In this document: in pieces, positions 1 to 7,677 of the stretch | Position numbering within the stretch: the stretch's first letter is position 1 | Layout of the letters: each line of letters begins with the position of its first letter | Origin: Streptomyces tanashiensis | Lineage (GTDB): Bacteria > Actinomycetota > Actinomycetes > Streptomycetales > Streptomycetaceae | Assembly (NCBI RefSeq): GCF_014648895.1 | Contig: NZ_BMRZ01000004.1 | Coordinates: forward strand, 310,001 to 374,000 | Length of the DNA: 64,000 bases | Direction: 5' to 3' | Made by a program: the position numbers and the translations under genes | Notes under the pieces: model-generated | Told to the model about the DNA's origin: nothing | The model's database searches: none | What the model saw: only the letters and a program-made list of their open reading frames with translations

Positions 1-47
1 GTGCGCCCCCCTGCCCTGTCTCCGTTCGACCGAAGCCTACGCTCCGG

Positions 48-2270
48 CTACGACAGCGCCAGAGCCGTGGCGACCTCGCCCGCCAGGGCGACCGGGTCAC
101 CGGTCGGCACCGTCGGGTAGGCCTGGTGGCCGTGCGCCCAGGCGTCGTCCCTGGCGAACCAGTCGATGGCGACCGGTGCCGTGCCCCGTACGAGCGCGGT
201 GTCGAGACTCGCGAAGTACGCGGCCCAGCGCGGCGCGTACACGTCCTGGACGAGACCGGCCCACTCGCGGTTGGCGTAGTCGTGCAGACCGGCGGTGTCG
301 CTCGGTCCCCGGTCGGCCCAGGTGGTGAGGATCGAGCGGGCGTCGTACTCGAGCCGGTCGCGCTCCTCGGGGTCGGCGCCCCAGGAACGGGCGTCGGCGA
401 GCCACGGGCCGAGAAGGAGACGGCGGTCGGAGGCGACGAGCCGTCCGAGCAGCTCCTCGTCGGCGTTCCACTCACGCACCAGCGCCCGGAAGCCCTGCAG
501 ATCCTTCGCCTCGTACGCGGACTTGATGCGCGGCAGCAGGACCCGGCCCCGGTTGGTGAGCGCCTGACGCGCCACGTCCACCACGTCGAAGCGGTACGCG
601 TCCGAGGTGCGCAGCGCCGGAGCCACCTCGAGCAGCTCCGCCAGGGCACGCTCCACGGTGCCCGCGTCGTACCGCATGGCGGTCGGGCTCCAGCGTGCCG
701 CCTTGTTCGCCGTCAGGCTCGGCCGCGCGGTGAAGAGGCTGTCCTGCGGCTCGCTCCACGTGCCGGAGGCCCCGCTGTACGGGCCGAGGCGGAGCTGCTC
801 CCACGCGGCGGCCGCGTGCGGGTCTTCCCCGCCGTAGCGCCGGGCCGCGTACGCGGCGAACCAGGCGCGGTGGTCGACCGGGTCCGGCTGCCAGGCGAGT
901 TCGGTGAACAGGTCGAACGCGGCGGGGTTGCCGCCGGTGGCCTCCGGGAGATACGCGATGCCCCGCAGCGCGCTGTCGGACCGGGTCAGCCACGCCCGGA
1001 AACGGTCTCCCCACACGCCCGTGTTGGCGCCCAGGCTGGTGTGCCCGCCGAAGTTGGCGATCGAACCGAACGCGTAGGGCGCTCCGCCCCACTGCTTCTC
1101 GCGGTCGAGTCCCTCGTACCGGTCGGAGAGGCCGTCGACGATCAGCACCCGGTCACGGGCCACGCCGTTCAGGAGCGCCGCGGAAGGGTTGTTCTGCCAG
1201 CCGAGCATCACCCAGGTGGCCCCGGGGTGCGCGCTGTCCAGGGCCCGCTGGACGGCCTCCGCCGCGCGCGTGACGTCGACGGGGCCGGGCGTGCCGCCCT
1301 CGTGCAGCAGGTCCATCTTGAACATGTCGCTGTCACCGAACCGCTGCCGCTGCACCCGGTAGTAGGCGGCGGCCAGTTCGCCGAAGACGGGTCCCGTCGG
1401 ATCCAGCCAGTCGGGCCGGGCGAACCCCACCCACTTGCCCTGCGGGACGGTGACCGCGCCCGGGTTCCGGGCGGCGAAGCCCGGTGGCACCGTGCCGAAG
1501 AAGCCCGGCAGCACGGGCGTCATCCCCAGGGCGCGCAGGTGTCCCGCGATCCGGCTCCCCAGCGCCGCCCGCTCCTGGATCAGCCGCTCGGACACCGGCC
1601 CGCCGAAGGCCGACATGTTCTGCAGCAGCCACCAGGCCTGGTGAGCCGGTCCCGGGATCCACGCGCGCAGCTCGGCCGCGTCGTACCCGAACCCCTGGAG
1701 CGCCTCGTAGTACGGGTACTCGGCCCCGGTCGGCACGAAGACCTCGTTCACACCGTGCAGCGCCATCAGATCGATGTCGCGCTGGTAGGAGGCGAAGTCG
1801 CGGTACGCGCCCGAATAGCCCTCGTCGGTGTCGTTGAGGGCATAGCGGTGGGGCACGTTCGCCGCACGGGTGATCGTGCCGGACACCGCGGGGAGCGTGG
1901 CCGGCAAGCGGCCGAGACTGTCGCCCGGCCAGCCGACGTCGACCCCGGCGACCCGCTCCAGATACCAGCCCACACCGGTGAGCAGCGTGGCGGGCGAGGT
2001 GCCCCGCACCTGGATCGCGCCCGCTGGGCCGGAGACCGAGAAGTAGTCTCCGGACTCCGGCTCCTCGACGGGGATCAGGGTGAACTGCGCGGCCCGGTCG
2101 TCCAGCAGACGCTCCAGGCCCGCCCGCGCGGGCGTCGGGTCGAAGGCGGGCGCGGCGGCGGACGCGGCGGTGCCCGGCGGGCCCGGCACACCGAGCGCGG
2201 CGGCGGTCACGGCGGCGAGCACCGCGAGGACGAAGGTGGTGCGGCGACGGCGGATCGGGTGGCTGCCCAT
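48..2270 (-). CDS. Secreted alpha-N-acetylglucosaminidase, GH89 (NAGLU) family
   Basis: 740 residues. An Arg-rich start (HPIRRRR) and a hydrophobic stretch at about 11-30 form a signal peptide ending in an Ala-rich cleavage region. The rest reads as a complete GH89 enzyme: a short N-terminal alpha/beta domain (about 45-130), then the catalytic barrel from about 140 with family-like segments such as RYALNDTDEGYSGAYRDF and DMFKMDLLHEGG, then an all-helical C-terminal domain. GH89 enzymes release terminal alpha-linked N-acetylglucosamine from glycans; the enzyme would act outside the cell on host or polymer glycans. The ATG at 2270 has a GGGAG ribosome site 6 nt upstream. It is transcribed away from the hydrolase at 2641. 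Family assignment is firm; the natural substrate is inferred. Confidence 0.9.
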   Translation of the reverse strand: MGSHPIRRRRTTFVLAVLAAVTAAALGVPGPPGTAASAAAPAFDPTPARAGLERLLDDRAAQFTLIPVEEPESGDYFSVSGPAGAIQVRGTSPATLLTGVGWYLERVAGVDVGWPGDSLGRLPATLPAVSGTITRAANVPHRYALNDTDEGYSGAYRDFASYQRDIDLMALHGVNEVFVPTGAEYPYYEALQGFGYDAAELRAWIPGPAHQAWWLLQNMSAFGGPVSERLIQERAALGSRIAGHLRALGMTPVLPGFFGTVPPGFAARNPGAVTVPQGKWVGFARPDWLDPTGPVFGELAAAYYRVQRQRFGDSDMFKMDLLHEGGTPGPVDVTRAAEAVQRALDSAHPGATWVMLGWQNNPSAALLNGVARDRVLIVDGLSDRYEGLDREKQWGGAPYAFGSIANFGGHTSLGANTGVWGDRFRAWLTRSDSALRGIAYLPEATGGNPAAFDLFTELAWQPDPVDHRAWFAAYAARRYGGEDPHAAAAWEQLRLGPYSGASGTWSEPQDSLFTARPSLTANKAARWSPTAMRYDAGTVERALAELLEVAPALRTSDAYRFDVVDVARQALTNRGRVLLPRIKSAYEAKDLQGFRALVREWNADEELLGRLVASDRRLLLGPWLADARSWGADPEERDRLEYDARSILTTWADRGPSDTAGLHDYANREWAGLVQDVYAPRWAAYFASLDTALVRGTAPVAIDWFARDDAWAHGHQAYPTVPTGDPVALAGEVATALALS

Positions 2271-2554
2271 CTGGCTCCCTGCTCGAACGGGACTGCGGGA
2301 CAGGGCCTGCCGCTCGGATCACGGAGGGCTCGCGAGGCCCTGATCCGGCCCGATCCGAGTGGCGGGCCCTGGGGCGACCACTGTCCGACGCCCGGGGCCC
2401 CGGGCCGCGCAAGCGGAGCCGGGAGACCGGCGCCGCTCATCCGTGCGGGTGCGCGCGTGCGGGCAGAAGGGGACGCGGTATACCTGGCGGCCACCGAGGC
2501 CTGGCAGACTTCGCCCCTCACGGTCGTCCCGTTCCCACGACTTCTGGAGGCCCC
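2271..2554. other. Divergent intergenic region between GH89 gene and hydrolase unit
   Basis: This gap must hold promoters for both directions. The only promoter-like element I see is TATACCT near 2479-2485 on the plus strand, with no convincing -35 box. Reading the hydrolase upstream in frame from 2359 gives Arg/Pro-rich sequence unlike any enzyme, so I treat this stretch as non-coding. Confidence 0.4.
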
Positions 2555-2644
2555 ATGGCGCAGCGGCCCGGTCACCCGGCCCGCGCGAGCGGTCACGTCC
2601 CCCGGCGGGCGCGCCGGCGCGCGAGCGGGAAGGCCGCGCGATGA
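2555..2644 (+). CDS. Short Arg-rich ORF translationally coupled to the hydrolase
   Basis: A 29-codon ORF starts with ATG at 2555 behind a good GGAGG site (2546-2550). Its TGA (2642-2644) overlaps the ATG of the downstream hydrolase as ATGA. The peptide begins MAQRPGHPARASG and ends in a basic tail (RRARRRASGKAAR). It has no recognisable domain. The strong ribosome site and exact coupling suggest it is translated, either as a leader that delivers ribosomes to the hydrolase start or as a small basic protein. The alternative is that the true hydrolase start lies elsewhere and this is chance; the hydrolase ATG itself has only a weak GGGAAGG-like site. Confidence 0.4.
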   Translation: MAQRPGHPARASGHVPRRARRRASGKAAR

Positions 2645-3288
2645 CCCTGTGCCGCACCCGCCGTGCCGACCCGACCGCGCTCCTCGTCCGCAGTGCGCCC
2701 GCCGTGCCCACCGCCGCCGTGCTGCTGCTCCACGGCGGCCGCGCCGAGGGGCCCGAGCCGCCGCCCGCCCTCAACCTGCCGGCGCTGCGCATGCGCCCCT
2801 TCGCCGGGGCCGTGACCCGGGCCGTCCGGGGCCGGGGCGTGCTCGTGGCGGAGGTGCGCTACCGCCACCGCGGCTGGAACGGCGCGCGCGCCGACGCGGC
2901 CCGGGACGCCGAGGCCGCCCTCGGGCGGCTCCGGGAGCAGGCCGGGCCGGTGCCCGTCGTGCTCCTGGGCCACTCCATGGGCGGCCGGGCCGCGCTCCGC
3001 GTGGCGGGTGACCCCGCCGTGCGCGGGGTCGTCGCGCTCGCGCCGTGGTGCCCCGCCGACGAGCCCGTGGACCACCTCGGAGGCCGCCGCCTCTACCTGC
3101 TCCACGACGAGACCGACCGGGTCACCTCGGCCCGCCAGTCCTGGGAGTTCGTCCGCCGCGCCCGGGAGGCGGGCGCCGACGCGGCGGGCATCCCCATGCC
3201 GACCGGCGGGCACGCGATGCTCCGGGGCGCGGACCTCTGGCACCGGCGCGCGGCCGAGCTGACGGCGGCGCTCCTCTCGCACGGCTGA
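2641..3288 (+). CDS. Small alpha/beta hydrolase
   Basis: 215 residues when started at the ATG at 2641, where family-like sequence begins (RSAPAVPTAAVLLLHGG, the oxyanion-hole strand and loop). The nucleophile elbow is GHSMGG with Ser112. An acidic residue follows in LLHDETDRV, and the catalytic His lies in the late GGHAMLRG segment. The length is that of dienelactone-hydrolase/BAAT-like cytoplasmic esterases with a minimal lid. No signal peptide. The substrate cannot be read from sequence. It follows a 29-codon ORF with an ATGA overlap and converges on the CbiZ-like gene, 51 bp away. An in-frame extension to 2359 is possible but looks non-coding. Confidence 0.8.
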   Translation: MTLCRTRRADPTALLVRSAPAVPTAAVLLLHGGRAEGPEPPPALNLPALRMRPFAGAVTRAVRGRGVLVAEVRYRHRGWNGARADAARDAEAALGRLREQAGPVPVVLLGHSMGGRAALRVAGDPAVRGVVALAPWCPADEPVDHLGGRRLYLLHDETDRVTSARQSWEFVRRAREAGADAAGIPMPTGGHAMLRGADLWHRRAAELTAALLSHG

Positions 3289-3339
3289 GCACCGCCGAGA
3301 CAGCCGGGAACGGCCGGGAACCGCCGAGACCGGCCTGGA

Positions 3340-4035
3340 TCAGCGCGGGGCGACCGGGGCCGGGACCAGCTCCGCGCACGCGGCCCGGGTCGCCGCGTGC
3401 ACGGCGCGGGCGAGCCGCGCGCCCCACAGGGATCGCGGCCCGGCGAAGGACTCGGCGGCGCCCCCCCACGGCGAGGGCGCGGCCACGCAGACCGCGTCCG
3501 TCGGCGTGCCGGAGGCGTCGGCGCCCAGCTCGACCAGGGCCTGCACCTTGGCCTCGGTGGCGGTGGCGACGGCGTTCACGAGGGCGGCGTCCGTCAGCGG
3601 CACCGGCAAGGACACGATGATGTTGATCGTTCCGGGCCGCGGGGCCGCGACGGCGCCCGCCCCCGGGGCGGCGGCCCAGCCCCGTACCCCGATCCCGGCG
3701 GTGACCAGGGCCCGCACGCCGCCGTCGACGGCGTGGCGGCGGTCCGCGACCGACGCGGCCGTCATCAGCCCCACGCCCTCGCCCTCAAGACCCGCCCCGG
3801 AGGCCAGGTCACGGAGGTGGGCGACGGGGTCGAGGCGGGCGTAGCCGGGCGGGACCTGGGCGTTCACGACCCACTGCCGCTCACCGATGCCTCCGCCGAG
3901 GACGGCGCTCGACACCATGCGGACGCCCGGGCCCGGGGCCCACACGAGGAGCGGCCACTCGCGCCCCTGCTCCACATGGCCGAGGAGAGCGGCGTCGGCG
4001 AGCGACGGGCCGGTGAGGAGGGTTCGCGGAAGCAC
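3340..4035 (-). CDS. cbiZ: Adenosylcobinamide amidohydrolase (CbiZ-like)
   Basis: 231 residues covering the whole family length. Visible family features are the N-terminal SSAVLGGGIGE loop, GLMTAASV, a GTINIIV strand and the TEAKVQAL...GTPTDAV segment. CbiZ removes the aminopropanol side chain of adenosylcobinamide to give adenosylcobyric acid, letting bacteria salvage incomplete corrinoids. No other cobalamin gene lies within the window, so it stands alone here. It converges on the hydrolase at 2641-3288. Downstream of it (towards 3300) are short imperfect GCCGGGAAC repeats but no clear terminator. The annotation is good from motif order; in some Streptomyces such proteins are single orphan genes. 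Confidence 0.8.
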   Translation of the reverse strand: MLPRTLLTGPSLADAALLGHVEQGREWPLLVWAPGPGVRMVSSAVLGGGIGERQWVVNAQVPPGYARLDPVAHLRDLASGAGLEGEGVGLMTAASVADRRHAVDGGVRALVTAGIGVRGWAAAPGAGAVAAPRPGTINIIVSLPVPLTDAALVNAVATATEAKVQALVELGADASGTPTDAVCVAAPSPWGGAAESFAGPRSLWGARLARAVHAATRAACAELVPAPVAPR

Positions 4036-4103
4036 CCCACACCCTAACGCGGGGCCCCGGCCCGGGGTCCGCGCACCTCTGCCGGGGGCGATGCACCTCG
4101 GCC

Positions 4104-4137
4104 GGGCGGTCCGCTCGCCAAGGTTCGCGGACCGCCC
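4104..4137 (-). terminator. 11-bp perfect inverted repeat downstream of the FAD hydroxylase
   Basis: GGGCGGTCCGC (4104-4114) and GCGGACCGCCC (4127-4137) are perfect complements with a 12-nt loop. The repeat sits 12 bp beyond the stop codon of the minus-strand hydroxylase and before the 5' end of cbiZ. There is no T run, as is common for Streptomyces terminators. Confidence 0.65.
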
Positions 4138-4148
4138 CGCCGTCCGTC

Positions 4149-5825
4149 TCAGTGGGCGTCGGGCCGGGAGTCCAGGGCCAGCACGGCGGTGAGGGCCGCC
4201 CGCAAGGCCGACTCCGGGTCCTCCGACGTCCCCTCGGACCGCCAGGCCACGAACCCGTCCGGGCGGACGAGGACCGCACCGCCCGAGGTGACGCCGTGGG
4301 CCTCCGCCCAGTCCGCGCCGTCCGCGGGGGACAGGTCGGCGTCCGGCCCGTCGCCGACCCGGTACGCGACGAGGGGCACGGCGAGACGCTCGGCCACGCG
4401 TGCCGCCGCGCCGTGCCAGCCGCCGACGGCCCCCGCCGAGCTCAGCAGCACGGGAGTCCGCTCGTACAGGTCGAGGGTGGAGATCCGTTCACCCGCCCGG
4501 TCCAGCCACAGGTGCGGCGCGCGACTGCCGGGTTCGCCCGTCAGACGGAGTCCGTCCGGCACGACCGGCACCGCCGGGTCCGCGCCCAGGACCGCGCCGC
4601 GCGGATAGCGGTAGCCCAGAGCGACGTTGAGGATCCCGCCCCGCTTCCCGCCCGGGCCGCCGGCCCCCGGCCCGGGGGCGTACCCGGGGTGGCTGTGCTC
4701 CACCGAACGGGTCGAGGCGCGGGCGCTCGTCGCCTCGGCGACCGGACGGCGCTCCGCGTCGTACGACGCGAGCAGGCCGGAGCCGGCCCAGCCGTCCAGG
4801 ACCGCCGAGAGCTTCCAGGCGAGGTTGTGCGCGTCCTGGATACCGGTGTTGGAGCCGAAGGCGCCCGTGGGCGGCATCTCGTGGGCCGAGTCGCCGGCGA
4901 GGAACACCCGCCCGTCCGCGTACCGTTCGGCGATCCGCTCGGCCGCGTGCCACGGGGCCCTGCCCGTGATCTCCACGTCCAGATCCGGGACGCCCACGGC
5001 GCGCCGGATGTGCTCCCTGCACCGCTCGTCGGTGAACTCCTCCAGGGTTTCCCCGTGTTCGGGATGCCAGGGCGCGTGGAACACCCACCGCGTCTCGTTG
5101 TCCACCGGAAGGAGGGCGCCGTCCCCCTCCGGGTCCGTGAGGTAGCAGACGATGAAGCGCCGGTCGCCGACGACGGCCGCGAGGTCGCGCGACTCGAACG
5201 TGACGCTGACGTTGTGGAACAGGTCGCCCGGGCCGGTCTGCCCGATGCCGAGCTCCTCGCGCACGGGGCTGCGGGGGCCGTCCGCCGCGACGAGGTAGTC
5301 CGCCCGGATGGTGGTGTGCTCGCCGGTCTCCCGGCTCTTGACCCGCGCCGTCACCCCTTCGGCGTCCTGCTCGAACGACATCAGCTCGGTCGAGTAGCGC
5401 AGATCGCCGCCCAGCTCCCGGGCGCGTTCCAGCAGCACCGGTTCGAGATCGTTCTGGCTGCACAGGCACCATTCGGCGGGGCTGAACCGCGCGAGACCGC
5501 CGCCGGGGTCGATCTGCCGGAACAGCCACTCGCCGGCGTCGCCCACCAGGGTCGGCGCCTGCAGGATCCCGTTGTTCGCCGACAGGACCTTCGCGGCCTC
5601 GTGGATGCGCTGCCGGACACCCGCGCTGCGGAACACCTCCATGGTGCGCACGTTGTTCCCGCGTCCACGCGGGTGGATCGAGGTGCCCGAATGACGCTCG
5701 ACGAGCGTGTGCGGCACCCCGAGGCGTCCCAGGAAGAGCGAGGTGGACAGGCCCACCAGTGAGCCGCCCACGATGAGGACGGGCGTGCGGTGTCCGATCT
5801 CACCGGTCGCTTCGCTTCGGTTCAT
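4149..5825 (-). CDS. whiE-ORFVIII: FAD-dependent polyketide hydroxylase (WhiE ORFVIII-like)
   Basis: 558 residues of the p-hydroxybenzoate-hydroxylase type. The FAD motif VLIVGGSLVGLSTSLFLGRLG begins near residue 16, the DG-type motif is DYLVAADGPRSPVRE, and the second FAD motif is GRVFLAGDSAHEMPPTGAFG. The C-terminal third is the thioredoxin-like domain found in aromatic-polyketide oxygenases (ending DGFVAWRS). It faces away from the PKS operon at 6057, as whiE ORFVIII does in S. coelicolor, where it tailors the spore pigment. The ATG at 5825 has GGAGG 6 nt upstream. A 16-bp palindrome lies directly before that site, which would put initiation under possible repressor control. Assignment to spore pigment rests on the complete gene order. 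Confidence 0.88.
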   Translation of the reverse strand: MNRSEATGEIGHRTPVLIVGGSLVGLSTSLFLGRLGVPHTLVERHSGTSIHPRGRGNNVRTMEVFRSAGVRQRIHEAAKVLSANNGILQAPTLVGDAGEWLFRQIDPGGGLARFSPAEWCLCSQNDLEPVLLERARELGGDLRYSTELMSFEQDAEGVTARVKSRETGEHTTIRADYLVAADGPRSPVREELGIGQTGPGDLFHNVSVTFESRDLAAVVGDRRFIVCYLTDPEGDGALLPVDNETRWVFHAPWHPEHGETLEEFTDERCREHIRRAVGVPDLDVEITGRAPWHAAERIAERYADGRVFLAGDSAHEMPPTGAFGSNTGIQDAHNLAWKLSAVLDGWAGSGLLASYDAERRPVAEATSARASTRSVEHSHPGYAPGPGAGGPGGKRGGILNVALGYRYPRGAVLGADPAVPVVPDGLRLTGEPGSRAPHLWLDRAGERISTLDLYERTPVLLSSAGAVGGWHGAAARVAERLAVPLVAYRVGDGPDADLSPADGADWAEAHGVTSGGAVLVRPDGFVAWRSEGTSEDPESALRAALTAVLALDSRPDAH

Positions 5826-5837
5826 CGATGGCCTCCA

Positions 5838-5853
5838 GCGTCACCGGTGACGC
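5838..5853. promoter_or_regulatory. 16-bp perfect palindrome upstream of the hydroxylase ribosome site
   Basis: GCGTCACCGGTGACGC is a perfect palindrome lying 13-28 bp before the hydroxylase ATG and immediately upstream of its GGAGG site, in the 231-bp divergent region of the pigment locus. Its position fits an operator for a dimeric regulator or a 5' UTR hairpin. No known Streptomyces regulator site is matched with certainty. Confidence 0.45.
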
Positions 5854-6056
5854 GGGTCGGGGATGGGATGCACATGCCTGCCCGGTGGAGCCCCGGACCG
5901 TGCGCGGAGGGCACCCGAATGACGCGCGGTTCACTCATCCGCTCCGTGGGGCTCGCGGAGAACGTGCGCCCGAGCCAACGTTCGGTACATGACGACCCCG
6001 GCCCTCCCAGCCAGGCGGTCCCTCCCCGCTCTCCCCTACGAGAAGAGGTGCGCCGA

Positions 6057-7178
6057 ATGACCAGCACGGCACGCATATCGCAGTCGGTGTTCGACGGGTC
6101 CAGGCTGCGGGTGATCCTGCTGCTCGACCTGTACGACGGAGCCCAGCAGCAGTTCCTCGAGGCGTACGAGGTCATGCGCAAGCAGGTGGCCGGCGTCCCC
6201 GGTCACGTCAGCGACCAGCTCTGCCAGTCCATCGAGAACCCTTCGCAGTGGCTCATCACCAGCGAGTGGGAGAGCGCCCCGCCCTTCCTCGCCTGGGTGA
6301 ACAGCGAAGAACACGTCGAGATGGTCAAGCCGATGCACAGCTGCGTCCGGGACACCCGGTCCATGCGTTACAGCATCCTCCGGGAGACCGGCGCCCAGCG
6401 GCCGCTGACGCCCGAGACGGCCTCGAACGAGCAGGTGGCGGCCCGCGTGGGCGACGGCGTGACGCGCCACGCGCTCACCTTCACCGTCAAGCCCGGCTCC
6501 GAGTCGAAGGTCGCGGAGCTCCTGGCGAACTACGAGTCGCCCGACGCACAGGTCGACGAGAACACGCGACTGCGCCGCACGTCGCTGTTCATGCACGGCA
6601 ACCGCGTCGTGCGGGCCGTCGAGGTGGAGGGCGACCTCCTGTCCGCGCTGCGGCACGTCGCCCGGCAGCCCGGGGTCCGGGCGGTCGAGGAGGCCATCAA
6701 CCCCTACCTGGAGCAGGACCGGGACCTCTCGGACCCCGAGTCGGCCCGCGTCTTCTTCACCCGGGCGGCCCTCCCGGCCGTGCACCACGTGGTCTCCGCC
6801 CGCCCCGAGCCGGCCGAGCTGAGGCGCCACGCCCTGTACTACCCGGCCAAGCAGGGCCGCGGCACGGACCTGGCCAGGCTCCTCGCCCAGCAGGACGCGG
6901 AGGCGGCGGTCGACCCCGACAGCCCCGTGTACGGCAGCACGGTCTTCCAGCGCGACGACGTCGTGGTGCGCCTCGTCGACGTCGAGGGCGACCTCGACCT
7001 CGACCCCGTGGCCGCCCTGGGCGTCAAGGGCGCCAGGAAGGCCAAGGTGCTCGAGCGTCTCCTCGACGGTGCCGCGATCGGTGTCGAGGGGTCCCTGGAC
7101 TCCGAGCGCAACCTCAACCGGCTCCTGTCGCACGCCGACATGCTGCCGGTCACCGACCGCAGCTCGGGCGACTCCTGA
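6057..7178 (+). CDS. whiE-ORFI: SchA/CurD-like spore-pigment protein with ABM domain (WhiE ORFI-like)
   Basis: 373 residues from the ATG at 6057, which has GAAGAGGTG upstream. Residues about 15-110 form an antibiotic-biosynthesis-monooxygenase-like ferredoxin fold (SEWESAPPFLAWVNSEEH). Two related halves follow, about 135-230 and 255-345; each begins with RHAL and contains a VVR.V.VEGDL motif. So the SchA/CurD-like domain is internally duplicated. The protein is first in the polyketide operon, as in whiE and the sch and cur spore-pigment loci. Its biochemical role is not established; a structural or oxygenase role in pigment assembly has been supposed for the family. An in-frame upstream extension to 5790 crosses the promoter region and is rejected. 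Confidence 0.88.
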   Translation: MTSTARISQSVFDGSRLRVILLLDLYDGAQQQFLEAYEVMRKQVAGVPGHVSDQLCQSIENPSQWLITSEWESAPPFLAWVNSEEHVEMVKPMHSCVRDTRSMRYSILRETGAQRPLTPETASNEQVAARVGDGVTRHALTFTVKPGSESKVAELLANYESPDAQVDENTRLRRTSLFMHGNRVVRAVEVEGDLLSALRHVARQPGVRAVEEAINPYLEQDRDLSDPESARVFFTRAALPAVHHVVSARPEPAELRRHALYYPAKQGRGTDLARLLAQQDAEAAVDPDSPVYGSTVFQRDDVVVRLVDVEGDLDLDPVAALGVKGARKAKVLERLLDGAAIGVEGSLDSERNLNRLLSHADMLPVTDRSSGDS

Positions 7179-7272
7179 GAGGACGGCCCCGGGCCACCGG
7201 CCCGACCGCCCCGGGAGGCCGACGGCCCCCGCCGTCCAGCACATCTCACCGCAACACCCGGAGGTATCAACC

Positions 7273-7677
7273 ATGCTCGAGCAGACTCGGCTCATCGTGA
7301 ACCTGAGCGACACGGAGCCAAACCGCAGACGCGGTGGTGACGTGCGGGCCATGCTCACGCCCGCCACGGTGAAGTCGACCAGCGGCTTCATGGGGATGGC
7401 CATCGCCCAGCCGGGCGAGCGCATCGCCGAGCACTACCACCCGTACTCCGAGGAGTTCGTGTACGTCGTCTCGGGCCGGTTCGAGGTGGACCTGGACGGT
7501 GAGACGCACGAGCTCGTGGCCGATCAGGGCCTCCTGATCCCCATCGGGGTACGGCACCGCTTCCGCAACGTCGGCGACGAGGAGGCCCGCATGGTCTTCC
7601 ACCTGGGCCCCCTCGCCCCGCACCCGAGCCTCGGCCACGTCGACACCGAGGAGGCTGTCGAGGGGGCCCTCGAGTGA
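7273..7677 (+). CDS. whiE-ORFII: Cupin-domain polyketide biosynthesis protein (WhiE ORFII-like)
   Basis: 134 residues. A single cupin barrel with metal-ligand motif 1 (His54, His56, Glu60/61, Gly68 in HYHPYSEEFVYVVSG) and motif 2 His95 (PIGVRHRFRN). Small cupins of this kind sit next to the minimal PKS in spore-pigment clusters and are thought to act in oxidation or cyclisation of the polyketide. The ATG at 7273 has GGAGGT at 7259-7264, 8 nt upstream. The gene lies 94 bp after ORFI, and its stop overlaps the KS-alpha start as GTGA, so the two are translationally coupled. Confidence 0.88.
   Translation: MLEQTRLIVNLSDTEPNRRRGGDVRAMLTPATVKSTSGFMGMAIAQPGERIAEHYHPYSEEFVYVVSGRFEVDLDGETHELVADQGLLIPIGVRHRFRNVGDEEARMVFHLGPLAPHPSLGHVDTEEAVEGALE

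Noticed and set aside
2359..2640. In-frame extension of the alpha/beta hydrolase
   Set aside because: Arg/Pro-rich with no fold; the family sequence begins shortly after 2641, and the region holds promoters and the coupled small ORF.
126..3011. Long open frame on the plus strand over the GH89 gene and into the hydrolase region
   Set aside because: It is antisense to an obvious GH89 enzyme and reads as Gly/Arg/Pro/Val-rich nonsense, as high-GC antisense frames do.
5790..6056. Extension of WhiE ORFI to an earlier start
   Set aside because: It crosses the divergent promoter and the palindrome, and the added residues are not family-like; a good ribosome site precedes the ATG at 6057.
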